NCBI GenBank assembly: GCA_046728075.1
Contig: JBKPDV010000133.1
Location: 1 to 13,169, forward strand
Direction of reading: 5' to 3'
Origin: JBKPDV01 sp046728075
GTDB taxonomy: Bacteria > Acidobacteriota > Thermoanaerobaculia > UBA5066 > Gp7-AA6
Length of the DNA: 13,169 nucleotides
Position 1 is the first letter of the stretch; each line of letters begins with the position of its first letter. Positions 1 through 7,021 of the stretch are shown here, piece by piece. Under the pieces are notes generated by a model. It saw nothing but the letters and a program-made list of their open reading frames with translations. It made no database searches and was not told the origin of the DNA. A program made the position numbers and the translations under genes.

Positions 1-1
1 C

Positions 2-233
2 GGTCTGACCGTCCACGCGCTCACGCTGCTTCCCCAGGGGCGGATTCCGAAAACCTCGAGCGGAAAGATTCGGCGCAGGGCATGCCGGTCCAACCTCCTG
101 GAGGGAGAACCGGAGGCCTACCTGCAGGTCGTGGGCGACACGGAATTTCGCCGGGATTCGTTCGAGTCGAGCCAGAAAGGCCAAGGGTGGGTGCACGCGC
201 GGGCGGTCGCGTCCGGAAAGGGAGACGGCAGCT
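2..233 (+). CDS. C-terminal end of a fatty acyl-AMP ligase-like adenylating enzyme (partial)
   Basis: The 5' part lies outside the window. Frame 2 reads GRIPKTSSGKIRR (codons from base 38), the conserved C-terminal lysine motif of the ANL/AMP-binding superfamily, followed by RRACRSNLLEG. An RRACR-type tail is typical of fatty acyl-AMP ligases, which make an acyl-adenylate and pass the acyl group to a carrier protein rather than to CoA. The carrier protein immediately downstream supports that reading. Third-position GC in frame 2 stays high up to about base 233 (about 78% over 128-234 by hand count), then falls. Frame 2 has no stop there; it stays open through the carrier gene into the glycosyltransferase frame. 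The end given is where the coding signal fades, not a stop codon. A stop that would overlap the next start (TGA 235-237) exists in frame 1, but frame 1 does not look coding. The enzyme could instead be another acyl-CoA synthetase or AMP-ligase type. Confidence 0.7.
219..224 (+). promoter_or_regulatory. Ribosome binding site of the acyl carrier protein gene
   Basis: AGGGAG lies nine bases before the ATG at 234. It supports that start and a separately translated carrier protein, rather than only a ligase-carrier fusion. Confidence 0.6.
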
Positions 234-533
234 ATGACGGAGACTTGCGTGACCGAGGGTTTCCCGGAAGCGGAGGAGATCGCGCGGTGGCTGCGGGCTC
301 AACTGGCCCGACAGATGAAAATCTCGGAGGCGGCCATCGAGCCCACTCGCCCGATGGCCTACTACGGCCTCGATTCGATGGCGGGGCTCACGCTCGTGGT
401 GGAGCTCGAGTCTTATCTGGGCCGGCCGATCGAGGAGACAGTGTTGTGGGACCATCCCACGATCGAGAGCCTCTCGCGCTATCTCGCGAGCGAAACGCCT
501 CCGGAGGCGACCGGAACGGGCGGCGAGAAGTGA
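234..533 (+). CDS. Acyl carrier protein (phosphopantetheine-binding)
   Basis: A 99-residue free-standing carrier domain. GLDSM holds the serine (S48) expected to receive the 4'-phosphopantetheine arm, preceded by a helix rich in charged residues and followed by ELESYLGRPIEETVLWDHPTIE. The LWDxPTIExLxRxLA ending is the usual pattern for carriers paired with fatty acyl-AMP ligases and polyketide-type enzymes. It should hold the acyl group activated by the upstream ligase and present it to an acyltransferase; the E2-like proteins downstream are the best candidates in this window. The ATG is preceded by a good ribosome binding site. The stop TGA (531-533) overlaps the GTG start of the next gene (530), so translation is probably coupled. 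The acidic, proline-containing C-terminal tail is a short linker without a recognised domain. Confidence 0.9.
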   Translation: MTETCVTEGFPEAEEIARWLRAQLARQMKISEAAIEPTRPMAYYGLDSMAGLTLVVELESYLGRPIEETVLWDHPTIESLSRYLASETPPEATGTGGEK

Positions 534-2605
534 CGCGCAGGAAAAGGATCCTCTTCTTCGCCGAGGCCGTGACGCTCGCGCACGTGGCACGACCGCTGTC
601 GCTCGCCCGGTCGCTCGACCCACGCGAGCATGACGTCCTGCTTGCCTGCGACCCCCGTTTCGAGAATCTCTCCCCCGATCTGCCGTTCCCGGTGCGGCCG
701 ATTTCCACCATCCCGACGGATCGATTCTTGAAATCGCTCGACACCGGCTCGCCCGTCTACGACGTCGACACTCTGCGCGCCTATGTGAGCGAGGACCTGG
801 AGGTCATCCGCGAGTTCGAGCCGGACGTGGTCATCGGCGACTTCCGTCTGTCGCTCTCCGTCAGCGCCCGTCTGGCGGGCGTTCCCTACATGGCGATCAC
901 CGATGCGTGCTGGAGCCCGTACGGACGGCAGAGGTATCGCCTCGCCGAGCATCCGATGGTTCGCCTTCTGGGCGTGACGGCCGCGCAGGGGGTGTTCAAC
1001 ATCATCCGGCCTTTTGCCCTGGCCTACCATTGCGTTCCGCTCAACCGCCTTCGGAAGGAGTTTGGTCTTCCGACGCTGGGCTACGACATCCGCCAGGTTT
1101 ACACGGACGCCGACGAAGTTCTTTACGCCGACATTCCGGAGCTCGCTCCCCTGCTCGGGCTGCCGGAAAATCACCACTATCTCGGGCCGGTTCTCTGGTC
1201 TCCCGCCGTTGCCCCGCCGCCGTGGTGGGGTTCGCTTTCGCGGGAGCGTCCGGTCATTTACGTCACGTTCGGAACCTCCGGGCATAGCGAGACCCTGCTG
1301 CCGCGCACGTTGAATGCGCTGGCCGATCTACCCGTGACCGTCGTCGCGGCCACGGCGGGCCGGATCCGGGACGGAGCCCCTCTGCCCGCCAACGCCTTTG
1401 TCGCGGATTTCCTGGACGGTGAGAAGGCGGCGGCTCGTTCGAGCCTCGTGGTTTGCAACGGGGGAACCCTGACCGTGCAGCAGGCACTCTGCGCGCGGGT
1501 TCCGGTTCTCGGGATCGCGAGCAACATGAACCAGCACCTGAACATGCGGTCGGTCCAGCGGACCGGCGCGGGAGAGCTTCTCCGGGCCGGAACCGCCACG
1601 CAGGACACGATCCGCGCGACCGTGATGAAGATGCTCACGCAGCCCGCTTACGCGCAGGCCGCGGCGGCGGTGGCGGAGATCTACTCGCGGTACGACTCGG
1701 CAGCTCTCTTCGCGGACCTGGTCGCCGCCAGTCCCGCGCGCGACCGGAGTTCCGTCGTTTCGATTTCCCGCGGCTTCGCCAAGAAGAAAAAGGCGATCGT
1801 CCGCGAGCTCGAGCCCACGGTGCGGGAGACGGCCGCCGAGGCGGACGCCTATGACCAGTTCGATCGGCTCTACGGCGAGATCCTCTACCAGGGGTTTGCC
1901 GAGTCCGCCCTGAGGATGGGGGTGACGCACGGGCGAGTGCTGGATGTCGGTGTGGGCTCCAGTCGAATCGCGATCCGGCTCGCTCGTCTGAATCCGCGCT
2001 TTTCCTTCGATGTGCTCGCTCTCTCCCAGACGATGCGGGAGCTGGCCGAACGGTGTGTGACCGAAGAGGGATTCGAGCGGCAGATTCGCGTCTCCCTGTG
2101 GGACGGCTCGAAGCTGCCGTTTCCCGACGGCTCCTTCGACATGGTGATCTCCAACAATCTGCTTCACCGGGTCGTGGACCCGAGCGTCGTCTTGAAGGAG
2201 ATCCAGCGGATCGCCAGGCCCGAAGGAGCGATCCTCGCCCGCGACGTCCGGCGCCTTCCCGCCTTCTGGATGGAATTGCTGCTGCCGCTCTACTGCCGGC
2301 GCTACAAGCCGACATTGAAACGGCTGGCCGTCGGCGCCTTCCGCGCGGCGCTCTCGTGGGACGAGTTCCTGGAGGTCGCCTCCTCCTCGGGCCTCTCTCG
2401 GGCGCGGTTGAAGAAGCACTTCGTCACGTCGATCGGCCTCGAGGTTCCCGCCCTGTCGTATGAGCCGTCGGCGATTCGTTTCCCGCCGGCGAAGTCCCTC
2501 TGGCTGCGATTCGCCAAGTCCTTCTATCTCTCTCGACCTCCGTCGAGGAGGTCCGCCTCGGGGGGCGAATCGGTTCCTGTCGCGGCGGGCCGGCGGAGCG
2601 ACTGA
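530..2605 (+). CDS. Glycosyltransferase (GT1/MGT-like) fused to a class I SAM methyltransferase
   Basis: 691 residues from GTG 530, which overlaps the carrier protein stop (GTGA). This start was chosen because RKRILFFAE is the first beta strand of a GT-B fold; the frame is open further upstream, but that part does not look coding. Residues 1 to about 400 resemble family 1 glycosyltransferases of the macrolide/UGT type. EPDVVIGDF and VTFGTSGHSE are visible, and the donor-binding region has CNGGTLTVQQAL (N310-G311-G312) followed by SNMNQHLNM, where many relatives have HGG and DQ. After a basic linker (FAKKKKA), residues about 426-640 form a Rossmann methyltransferase. Motif I is VLDVGVGSSR (D472, G474, G476, with the third glycine replaced by serine), and SFDMVISNNLLHRVVDP is the post-II/IV region. 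A basic tail ends the protein. It probably transfers a sugar to a lipid or other acceptor and methylates sugar or aglycone. A second copy sits inside the next gene. Confidence 0.85.
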   Translation: MTRRKRILFFAEAVTLAHVARPLSLARSLDPREHDVLLACDPRFENLSPDLPFPVRPISTIPTDRFLKSLDTGSPVYDVDTLRAYVSEDLEVIREFEPDVVIGDFRLSLSVSARLAGVPYMAITDACWSPYGRQRYRLAEHPMVRLLGVTAAQGVFNIIRPFALAYHCVPLNRLRKEFGLPTLGYDIRQVYTDADEVLYADIPELAPLLGLPENHHYLGPVLWSPAVAPPPWWGSLSRERPVIYVTFGTSGHSETLLPRTLNALADLPVTVVAATAGRIRDGAPLPANAFVADFLDGEKAAARSSLVVCNGGTLTVQQALCARVPVLGIASNMNQHLNMRSVQRTGAGELLRAGTATQDTIRATVMKMLTQPAYAQAAAAVAEIYSRYDSAALFADLVAASPARDRSSVVSISRGFAKKKKAIVRELEPTVRETAAEADAYDQFDRLYGEILYQGFAESALRMGVTHGRVLDVGVGSSRIAIRLARLNPRFSFDVLALSQTMRELAERCVTEEGFERQIRVSLWDGSKLPFPDGSFDMVISNNLLHRVVDPSVVLKEIQRIARPEGAILARDVRRLPAFWMELLLPLYCRRYKPTLKRLAVGAFRAALSWDEFLEVASSSGLSRARLKKHFVTSIGLEVPALSYEPSAIRFPPAKSLWLRFAKSFYLSRPPSRRSASGGESVPVAAGRRSD
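545..2540 (+). repeat. GT-MT duplication, first copy
   Basis: The glycosyltransferase-methyltransferase coding stretch is repeated at about 3679-5670. Similarity runs through both domains and the linker region between them; for example GLPENHHYLGPV and QFDRLYGEILYQGFAESALR occur in both proteins. A 29-base stretch around 1512-1540 is identical to one around 4634-4662. Edges are approximate, taken from where the protein alignment fades. Confidence 0.8.
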
Positions 2606-2625
2606 GCGGTGGCGATCCAAAAGAC

Positions 2626-2632
2626 GGAGGAG
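2626..2632 (+). promoter_or_regulatory. Ribosome binding site of the E2-GT-MT fusion gene
   Basis: GGAGGAG lies eight bases before ATG 2641, in a 35-base gap after the preceding stop. It is the strongest Shine-Dalgarno sequence seen in the window and fixes the start of the fusion gene. Confidence 0.75.
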
Positions 2633-2640
2633 AGTGCGCG

Positions 2641-5600
2641 ATGAGAGATGACCGACCGGTCAGTCCGACGGACTACGAGATCGAAGCCAAGAACCCGTTT
2701 TTCCGGGTCAACCGTTCGATCGTCGAGAGCGAGATCCGCCCCGGCAACACGGTCAGCTTCTTGAAGGAGCTGGACCTGACGGAGATCGAGCGGATTCGCC
2801 AGACCAGCTCGGAACGTCCGACCTACACGGCGTTTGTCGTGAAGGCCGTCGCGCTCGCCCTCAAAGAGCACCCCTACGCGAACCGCCGCGTCGCTTTTCG
2901 GCTCTTCTCGTCCGCGCGGCTCCAGCGCTTCCACCACTGTGACGTGGCGGTGGCCTGTGAACGGAATCTTCCGGGGGATCCGGCGGTGGCGTTCATCGAC
3001 ATTCTCCGCGACGCCGACCGTCTCTCGCTCGAACAGATCAGCGGTCAGCTGCGTGCCATGGCGACGTGCGACGAGACGACCAATCCCCAGTGGCACGACT
3101 TCTCCCGGCTCATCACGCGCCTGCCGCACTGGCTGGCCACGGTCATGATCCGGCTTCCTTTTTTCTCGCCTCGTCTCTGGGCGACCTACCGCGGAGCGGC
3201 CGCCCTGATCAGCTCCCCGGCGAAATACGGCGTCGACGTCGTCGTCGGGACCTGGACGCATCCTCTCGGGGTCTCCTTTGGTCTCGTCCAGGATCGTCCG
3301 GTCGTGCGCGACAAACAGATCGTCATCCGCCCGACCATGACGCTGTCTCTCAATTTCGACCGGCGGGTGATGGACGGAGCCCACGCCGCGCGTCTCTTCG
3401 CCCGACTGAGTCAGATTCTCGAAAAGGCGTCGACGGAGATGTTCGAATCGCTCCCTCTCGCGAAGGCCCCGGAAGAGGCAGCCGTTTTCGCCGGCAGGCA
3501 AGTGGAGGCGGTGGCAGAGGCGGAGAAGCACGCCGAGGTCGAGCCGGCTGTCCGCAAGGGCGCGTTGGAAGCGGAGGAGATCTCCCCGGCCAACCCCCTG
3601 GTCCGGCGGCGCGCCGGCCCCGTCGAAGCCGCCGCTGTCTCCTCGGGCGTCGCGCCGCGCGAGAAGCAGGCGAGGAAACGACGGGTCCTGTTCTTCGCCG
3701 AAGGCGACCTCGCCCGGCCGATCGCTCTGGCGCGGTCCCTGGATCCCCGGCTCTATGACGTCGTCCTGGCCTGCGACGCGCGGTTCGAGAAGCATTGCTC
3801 CGATCTGCCGTTCCCCGTCCGGATCATTGCGTCCATCCCGACGGACCAGTTCATCCAGTCGCTCGACAAGGGCTCGCCGGTCTACGACGTCAAGACCCTG
3901 CGCTCCTACGTGCGGGAGGACCTCGAGGTGATTCGGGAGACTCAGCCCGACGTCGTCGTGGGTGATTTCCGGCTCTCGCTTTCCGTCAGCGCGAGACTCG
4001 CGGGCGTCACCTACATGGCCATCACGGACGCCTGCTGGAGTCCCTACGGCCGTCAACGGTACCCGTTGGGAGAGCATCCGATGGTGCGGCTGCTGGGCGT
4101 GACCGCCTCTCAGGCGGTCTTCAGCCTGATCCGCCCGCTGGCCCTTGCTTACCACTGCCGGCCGTTGAACCGGGTGCGGCGGAAGTTCGGCCTGCCTTCG
4201 CTCGGCTACGATCTTCGCCACGTCTACACCGACGCCGACGAAGTTCTCTATACCGACATTCCGGAGCTCGCGCCTCTGCTCGGGCTGCCGGAGAATCACC
4301 ACTACCTCGGCCCGGTCTCCTGGTCGCCGGGCGTCGCCGCCCCGCCCTGGTGGGAGAGCGTGCCGCGGGACCGGCCGGTTATCTCGGTCACCTTCGGAAC
4401 AGCCGGTCACAGCGAGCGCCTTCTCCCGCTGACGCTGAAGGCGCTGGCGGATTTGCCCGTCACGGTGATCGCGGCGACGGCGGGCCGCATGGCCGGCGTC
4501 TCCTCCTTGCCTGGCAACGCCCTGCTCGCCGATTTCCTGGACGGCGAAAAGGCGGCCGCCCTGTCGAGGCTGGTCATCTGCAACGGGGAGACGCTGAGCG
4601 TCCAGCAGGCGCTCTGCGCCCGCGTTCCCGTGCTCGGGATCGCGAGCAACATGAACCAGCATCTGAACATGCGAACCGTCCGCCGCACGGGGGCGGGCGA
4701 GCTCTTGCGGGCGGGAACGGCAACGGCCGAGTCGATCCGGGCCGTCGTCATGAAGATGCTCGCGCAACCCTCCTACGGGCAAGCAGCCGCCGCGCTGGCG
4801 GAGATCTACGCCCGTTACAACGCCGGGGAGAGATTCCGCGAGCGGATCGCGGCGTGCTCCTCCCGCGGACGCTCGAACGTGGTTCCCTTTGCGCCCCGCC
4901 CGGAGCGGCAGAAGCCGGTCGTCCGGGAGCTCGAGCCCGCCATCGAAGAGACGGCCGCGGAGGCGGAGGCCTACGACCAGTTCGACCGCCTCTACGGAGA
5001 GATCCTCTATCAGGGGTTCGCGGAATCGGCGCTCCGCATGGGTGTGGCCGGCGGGCGCGTGCTGGACGTGAGCGGGGGAAGCCCGCGCATCGCGATCCGC
5101 CTCGCGCGTTTGAACCCCCGCTTTTCCTTTGAGGTCATGGTGCTCTCCATCACGATGAAGCAGCTCGCGCAGCGGTGCGTCGCGGAGGAGAAGCTCGAGG
5201 ACCGCATCCGCGTGTGCCTCTGGGATGCCAAGCAACTGCCCTTCGAGCCCGGGAGCTTCGATCTCGTGATCTCCAACAACATGCTCCATCGCGTCCGGGA
5301 CCCCCTGATCGTCCTGCGCGAGATCCATCGCGTCGCGAGCTCGCGGGGCGCCCTCCTGATCCGCGACGTGCGCCGGCTGCCTTCCCCCTGGATGGGGCTG
5401 CTCCTGCCGCTCTACTGCCTGCGCTACGACGCGACCCTGAAACGGGTCGCCGAGGGGGCATTCCGGGCGGCGCTGTCTTATCAGGAGCTCGCCGAGCTGC
5501 TGCCCGCGTCGGGTCTCGAGCGGGCGCGGATCACGAAGTACTTCGTGACGAGCATCGGAGTGGAAGTCCCGGCCCTCTCCTTCGAGCCGTCGCTTGCGCT

Positions 5601-5739
5601 TCCGCCCGCACCCGCCCCGCAGTCTCTCGCTCTGCGGCTGGCGAAGTCTCTCTATGTCTCGCGATCCCGGCCGCGTACCCGCGCGCCCGCCGCGCCTCGC
5701 GACGGCGGGGCGCCCGAGTCCAGGACCTTGCGGCGATGA
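2641..5739 (+). CDS. Three-domain fusion: E2-like acyltransferase + glycosyltransferase + SAM methyltransferase
   Basis: 1032 residues with a strong ribosome binding site. Residues about 12-275 resemble the catalytic domain of 2-oxoacid dehydrogenase E2 (the fold of chloramphenicol acetyltransferase): YTAFVVKAVALALKEHPYANRRV near the N-terminus, RDADRLSLEQI in the middle, ISSPAKYGV, DRPVVRD and LNFDRRVMDG near its end. The catalytic motif DHRxxDG reads D240-R-R-V-M-D245-G, so the base His is Arg while Asp is kept. There is no lipoyl or subunit-binding domain. A proline-rich amphipathic stretch (156-180) is shared by all four E2-like proteins here. An Ala/Glu/Pro-rich linker (about 275-345) leads to a glycosyltransferase (about 347-740; CNGETLS at N648-G-E650, where the first copy has NGG) and a methyltransferase (about 770-1000; VLDVSGGSPR from D809, in which the first glycine of motif I is Ser and the third Pro). 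The fusion suggests that acyl transfer and glycosylation act on one product. Its stop overlaps the next start (ATGA). The methyltransferase may be weak or inactive. Confidence 0.85.
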   Translation: MRDDRPVSPTDYEIEAKNPFFRVNRSIVESEIRPGNTVSFLKELDLTEIERIRQTSSERPTYTAFVVKAVALALKEHPYANRRVAFRLFSSARLQRFHHCDVAVACERNLPGDPAVAFIDILRDADRLSLEQISGQLRAMATCDETTNPQWHDFSRLITRLPHWLATVMIRLPFFSPRLWATYRGAAALISSPAKYGVDVVVGTWTHPLGVSFGLVQDRPVVRDKQIVIRPTMTLSLNFDRRVMDGAHAARLFARLSQILEKASTEMFESLPLAKAPEEAAVFAGRQVEAVAEAEKHAEVEPAVRKGALEAEEISPANPLVRRRAGPVEAAAVSSGVAPREKQARKRRVLFFAEGDLARPIALARSLDPRLYDVVLACDARFEKHCSDLPFPVRIIASIPTDQFIQSLDKGSPVYDVKTLRSYVREDLEVIRETQPDVVVGDFRLSLSVSARLAGVTYMAITDACWSPYGRQRYPLGEHPMVRLLGVTASQAVFSLIRPLALAYHCRPLNRVRRKFGLPSLGYDLRHVYTDADEVLYTDIPELAPLLGLPENHHYLGPVSWSPGVAAPPWWESVPRDRPVISVTFGTAGHSERLLPLTLKALADLPVTVIAATAGRMAGVSSLPGNALLADFLDGEKAAALSRLVICNGETLSVQQALCARVPVLGIASNMNQHLNMRTVRRTGAGELLRAGTATAESIRAVVMKMLAQPSYGQAAAALAEIYARYNAGERFRERIAACSSRGRSNVVPFAPRPERQKPVVRELEPAIEETAAEAEAYDQFDRLYGEILYQGFAESALRMGVAGGRVLDVSGGSPRIAIRLARLNPRFSFEVMVLSITMKQLAQRCVAEEKLEDRIRVCLWDAKQLPFEPGSFDLVISNNMLHRVRDPLIVLREIHRVASSRGALLIRDVRRLPSPWMGLLLPLYCLRYDATLKRVAEGAFRAALSYQELAELLPASGLERARITKYFVTSIGVEVPALSFEPSLALPPAPAPQSLALRLAKSLYVSRSRPRTRAPAAPRDGGAPESRTLRR
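3679..5670 (+). repeat. GT-MT duplication, second copy (inside the fusion gene)
   Basis: Second copy of the glycosyltransferase-methyltransferase stretch at about 545-2540. The N-terminus is four residues shorter (LFFAEGDLARP against LFFAEAVTLAHVARP). The methyltransferase SAM motif and the glycosyltransferase NGG motif have diverged, which fits relaxed or changed function after duplication. Confidence 0.8.
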
Positions 5740-6575
5740 AGCTCGGAGGGCGGGACCGCCTTCCGGTCTCCGAGCTGGAGCCGAGAAACAAGTTCTTCGC
5801 GGCCCTCTGCGCGATCTCCGACTACGAGCTCGCGCCCGGAAACGCGGTCAGCCTCTTCTCGGAAGTGGATCTGACCGGGATCGAGAGGTTGCGGGGGCAG
5901 GCCGCCGCGGCCGGCGCTCCCGAACCCTCCTACACGGCATTCGTCGTGAAGGCCATGGCCAGCGCCCTCGCGGAGTTCCCTTACGCGAACCGGCGCGTCA
6001 CTCGCCGGCTGATCGGCCGGCCGCGCGTTCAGAGGTTCCACCGGATCGACGCCGTCGTCCTGACGGAACGGAAACTTCCGGACTCGCCGATGGTGACTTC
6101 CATGAACCTGCTGCGGGACGCGGATCGACTCTCGGTGGAAGCCATCACGCGGGAGCTCGCGGTCCTGGCCGCGTCGGACGTGACCACGAACCGCCAGTGG
6201 CGCCTCCTGACCCGGATCATCACCCGGCTCCCGATGTGGTTGACCCGCGTGGTTCTGCGGATGCCCGCTCTCTTTCCCGCTCTCTGGGTCCGGTATCGGG
6301 GCGGATCTTTCGTCGTGACCTGGCTCGCCCAGTCGGGCGTGGACATCGTGGCGGCGACCTGGCCCTGGTCCCTGGGCGTCTCTTTTGGTGCCGTGCGGGA
6401 GCGTCCCAGGATCCGCGGCGCCGAATTCGTCGCCTGCCCCACGTTTACGCTGACTTTGAATTTCGATCGGAGACTCATGGCGGGAGCCCCCGCCGCGCGT
6501 TTCTTCGCGCGAGTCCTCGAGCTTCTCGAGCAGCCGGTCGCTGAGATGGAGAGAGCTCAACGTGCCGTCTCCTAG
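5736..6575 (+). CDS. E2-like acyltransferase domain protein, copy B (WP subtype)
   Basis: 279 residues from ATG 5736, which overlaps the stop of the fusion gene (ATGA); AGGA lies ten bases upstream. The whole protein is one domain like the catalytic part of 2-oxoacid dehydrogenase E2 (PF00198 type): YTAFVVKAMASALAEFPYANRRV, LLRDADRLSVEAI and LTLNFDRRLMAGAPAARFF. No lipoyl or peripheral subunit-binding domain precedes it. The DHRxxDG catalytic motif is D244-R-R-L-M-A-G, so both the His and the second Asp are missing and classical acyltransferase chemistry is doubtful. It shares WPWSLG and the RPRVQ-FHRIDA region with the protein at 7022, forming one of two subtypes. It may be a structural partner of the coupled fusion protein, since E2 proteins normally form trimers with active sites between subunits. 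The true substrate is unknown. Confidence 0.85.
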   Translation: MKLGGRDRLPVSELEPRNKFFAALCAISDYELAPGNAVSLFSEVDLTGIERLRGQAAAAGAPEPSYTAFVVKAMASALAEFPYANRRVTRRLIGRPRVQRFHRIDAVVLTERKLPDSPMVTSMNLLRDADRLSVEAITRELAVLAASDVTTNRQWRLLTRIITRLPMWLTRVVLRMPALFPALWVRYRGGSFVVTWLAQSGVDIVAATWPWSLGVSFGAVRERPRIRGAEFVACPTFTLTLNFDRRLMAGAPAARFFARVLELLEQPVAEMERAQRAVS

Positions 6576-6610
6576 CTATCAATTCCCAAGAGGAACTTCC
6601 GGGCATGGGA

Positions 6611-6851
6611 GCCGCACCGGCCCTGCGGCATTCCCCTCGGGACCACGCGGCCGCCCTCGCGAGGCCGAAGGGGAAGCCATCCTGGGCGGCCGCTCGCGAA
6701 ATCGCTGCAAGGGAGAGCGGTGCGACAGTCTCCTTACGGCCGGTGTAGCCCAACGCGATTTCGAGGGTCCCAGCGGGGAACGCCTCCGGGCCGGGGCTCA
6801 CAGTGAGACTTCTGTCACGGTGCGAGCCCCGGCGGCGGGTCCGCCTCCCGC
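6611..6851 (+). ncRNA. Candidate structured RNA or leader element
   Basis: Several inverted repeats can form together without clashing, except for one shared base at 6763: 6611-6616 with 6624-6629 (6 bp); 6647-6656 with 6684-6693 (GCGGCCGCCC, 10 bp); 6697-6705 with 6755-6763 (CGAAATCGC with GCGATTTCG, 9 bp), enclosing 6712-6716 with 6729-6733 (5 bp); 6763-6766 with 6783-6786, enclosing TCCC-AGCG-GGGA at 6768-6779; 6790-6799 with 6824-6833 (GCCGGGGCTC, 10 bp) with an inner GTGA/TCAC; and 6835-6839 with 6847-6851. GC-rich DNA gives some of these by chance, but the mixed-composition 9 bp pair is less expected. I do not recognise a known riboswitch or ribozyme core. The strand is assumed from the operon direction. 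Confidence 0.25.
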
Positions 6852-6962
6852 TGGCGGCGATGAGCGAGGAGCAAGGAAGAGAAGGACTCCTACCTCAGTA
6901 AGCCTGCGACGAGCGTTCCAGCGACGGCCCGGTTTGGAGTTGTGCGGCCGGGCCGGAGCGTG

Positions 6963-6996
6963 CCGACGAGGGAGGCGGTCCCGACGAGGGGGCGGC
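6963..6996 (+). repeat. Short tandem direct repeat upstream of the second E2 pair
   Basis: CCGACGAGGG occurs at 6963-6972 and again at 6981-6990, each followed by a similar GGCGG stretch, giving an imperfect repeat with an 18-base period. It ends 25 bases before the ATG at 7022. It could be a protein-binding direct repeat or chance in purine-rich DNA. Confidence 0.35.
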
Positions 6997-7021
6997 TTTA
7001 AGCGGAATGCCGTGGTAAGCA

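Larger units (their letters stand above)
6576..7021. other. Long intergenic region with nested inverted repeats; no convincing gene
   Basis: This 446-base gap is the only long one in an otherwise overlapping operon. The one long + strand frame across it (6562-7032) is rich in Arg, Gly and Pro, starts inside the upstream gene, has no recognisable domain and is probably not real. Several inverted repeats lie between 6611 and 6851 (see the separate RNA candidate), and an 18-base-period direct repeat lies at 6963-6996. I could not find a convincing -35/-10 pair. It may hold the promoter and leader of the second half of the operon, which begins at 7022. Confidence 0.6.

Noticed and set aside
131..529. 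N-terminal extension of the GT-MT from a GTG at 131
   Set aside because: Between about 234 and 529 this frame is the shadow of the carrier protein gene, third-position GC drops, and the GT fold begins at the GTG at 530.
2524..5328. 934-codon minus-strand open frame opposite the E2-GT-MT gene
   Set aside because: It mirrors a gene with clear domains; its product is rich in Arg, Asp and His with no motif, as expected for the antisense of GC-rich coding DNA.
6655..6740. Glycine-riboswitch-like fragments (CCGAAGGGG and GGGAGAG)
   Set aside because: The two elements occur in the reverse of the order in the glycine aptamer and the remaining conserved bases are absent.
6475..6801. Minus-strand open frame with a protein-like stretch (ALGYTGRKETVAPLSLAAI)
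   Set aside because: The segment looks a little protein-like, but the frame overlaps the 3' end of a sure gene and has no recognisable family or start signal. It is more likely a shadow of the gap's inverted repeats.
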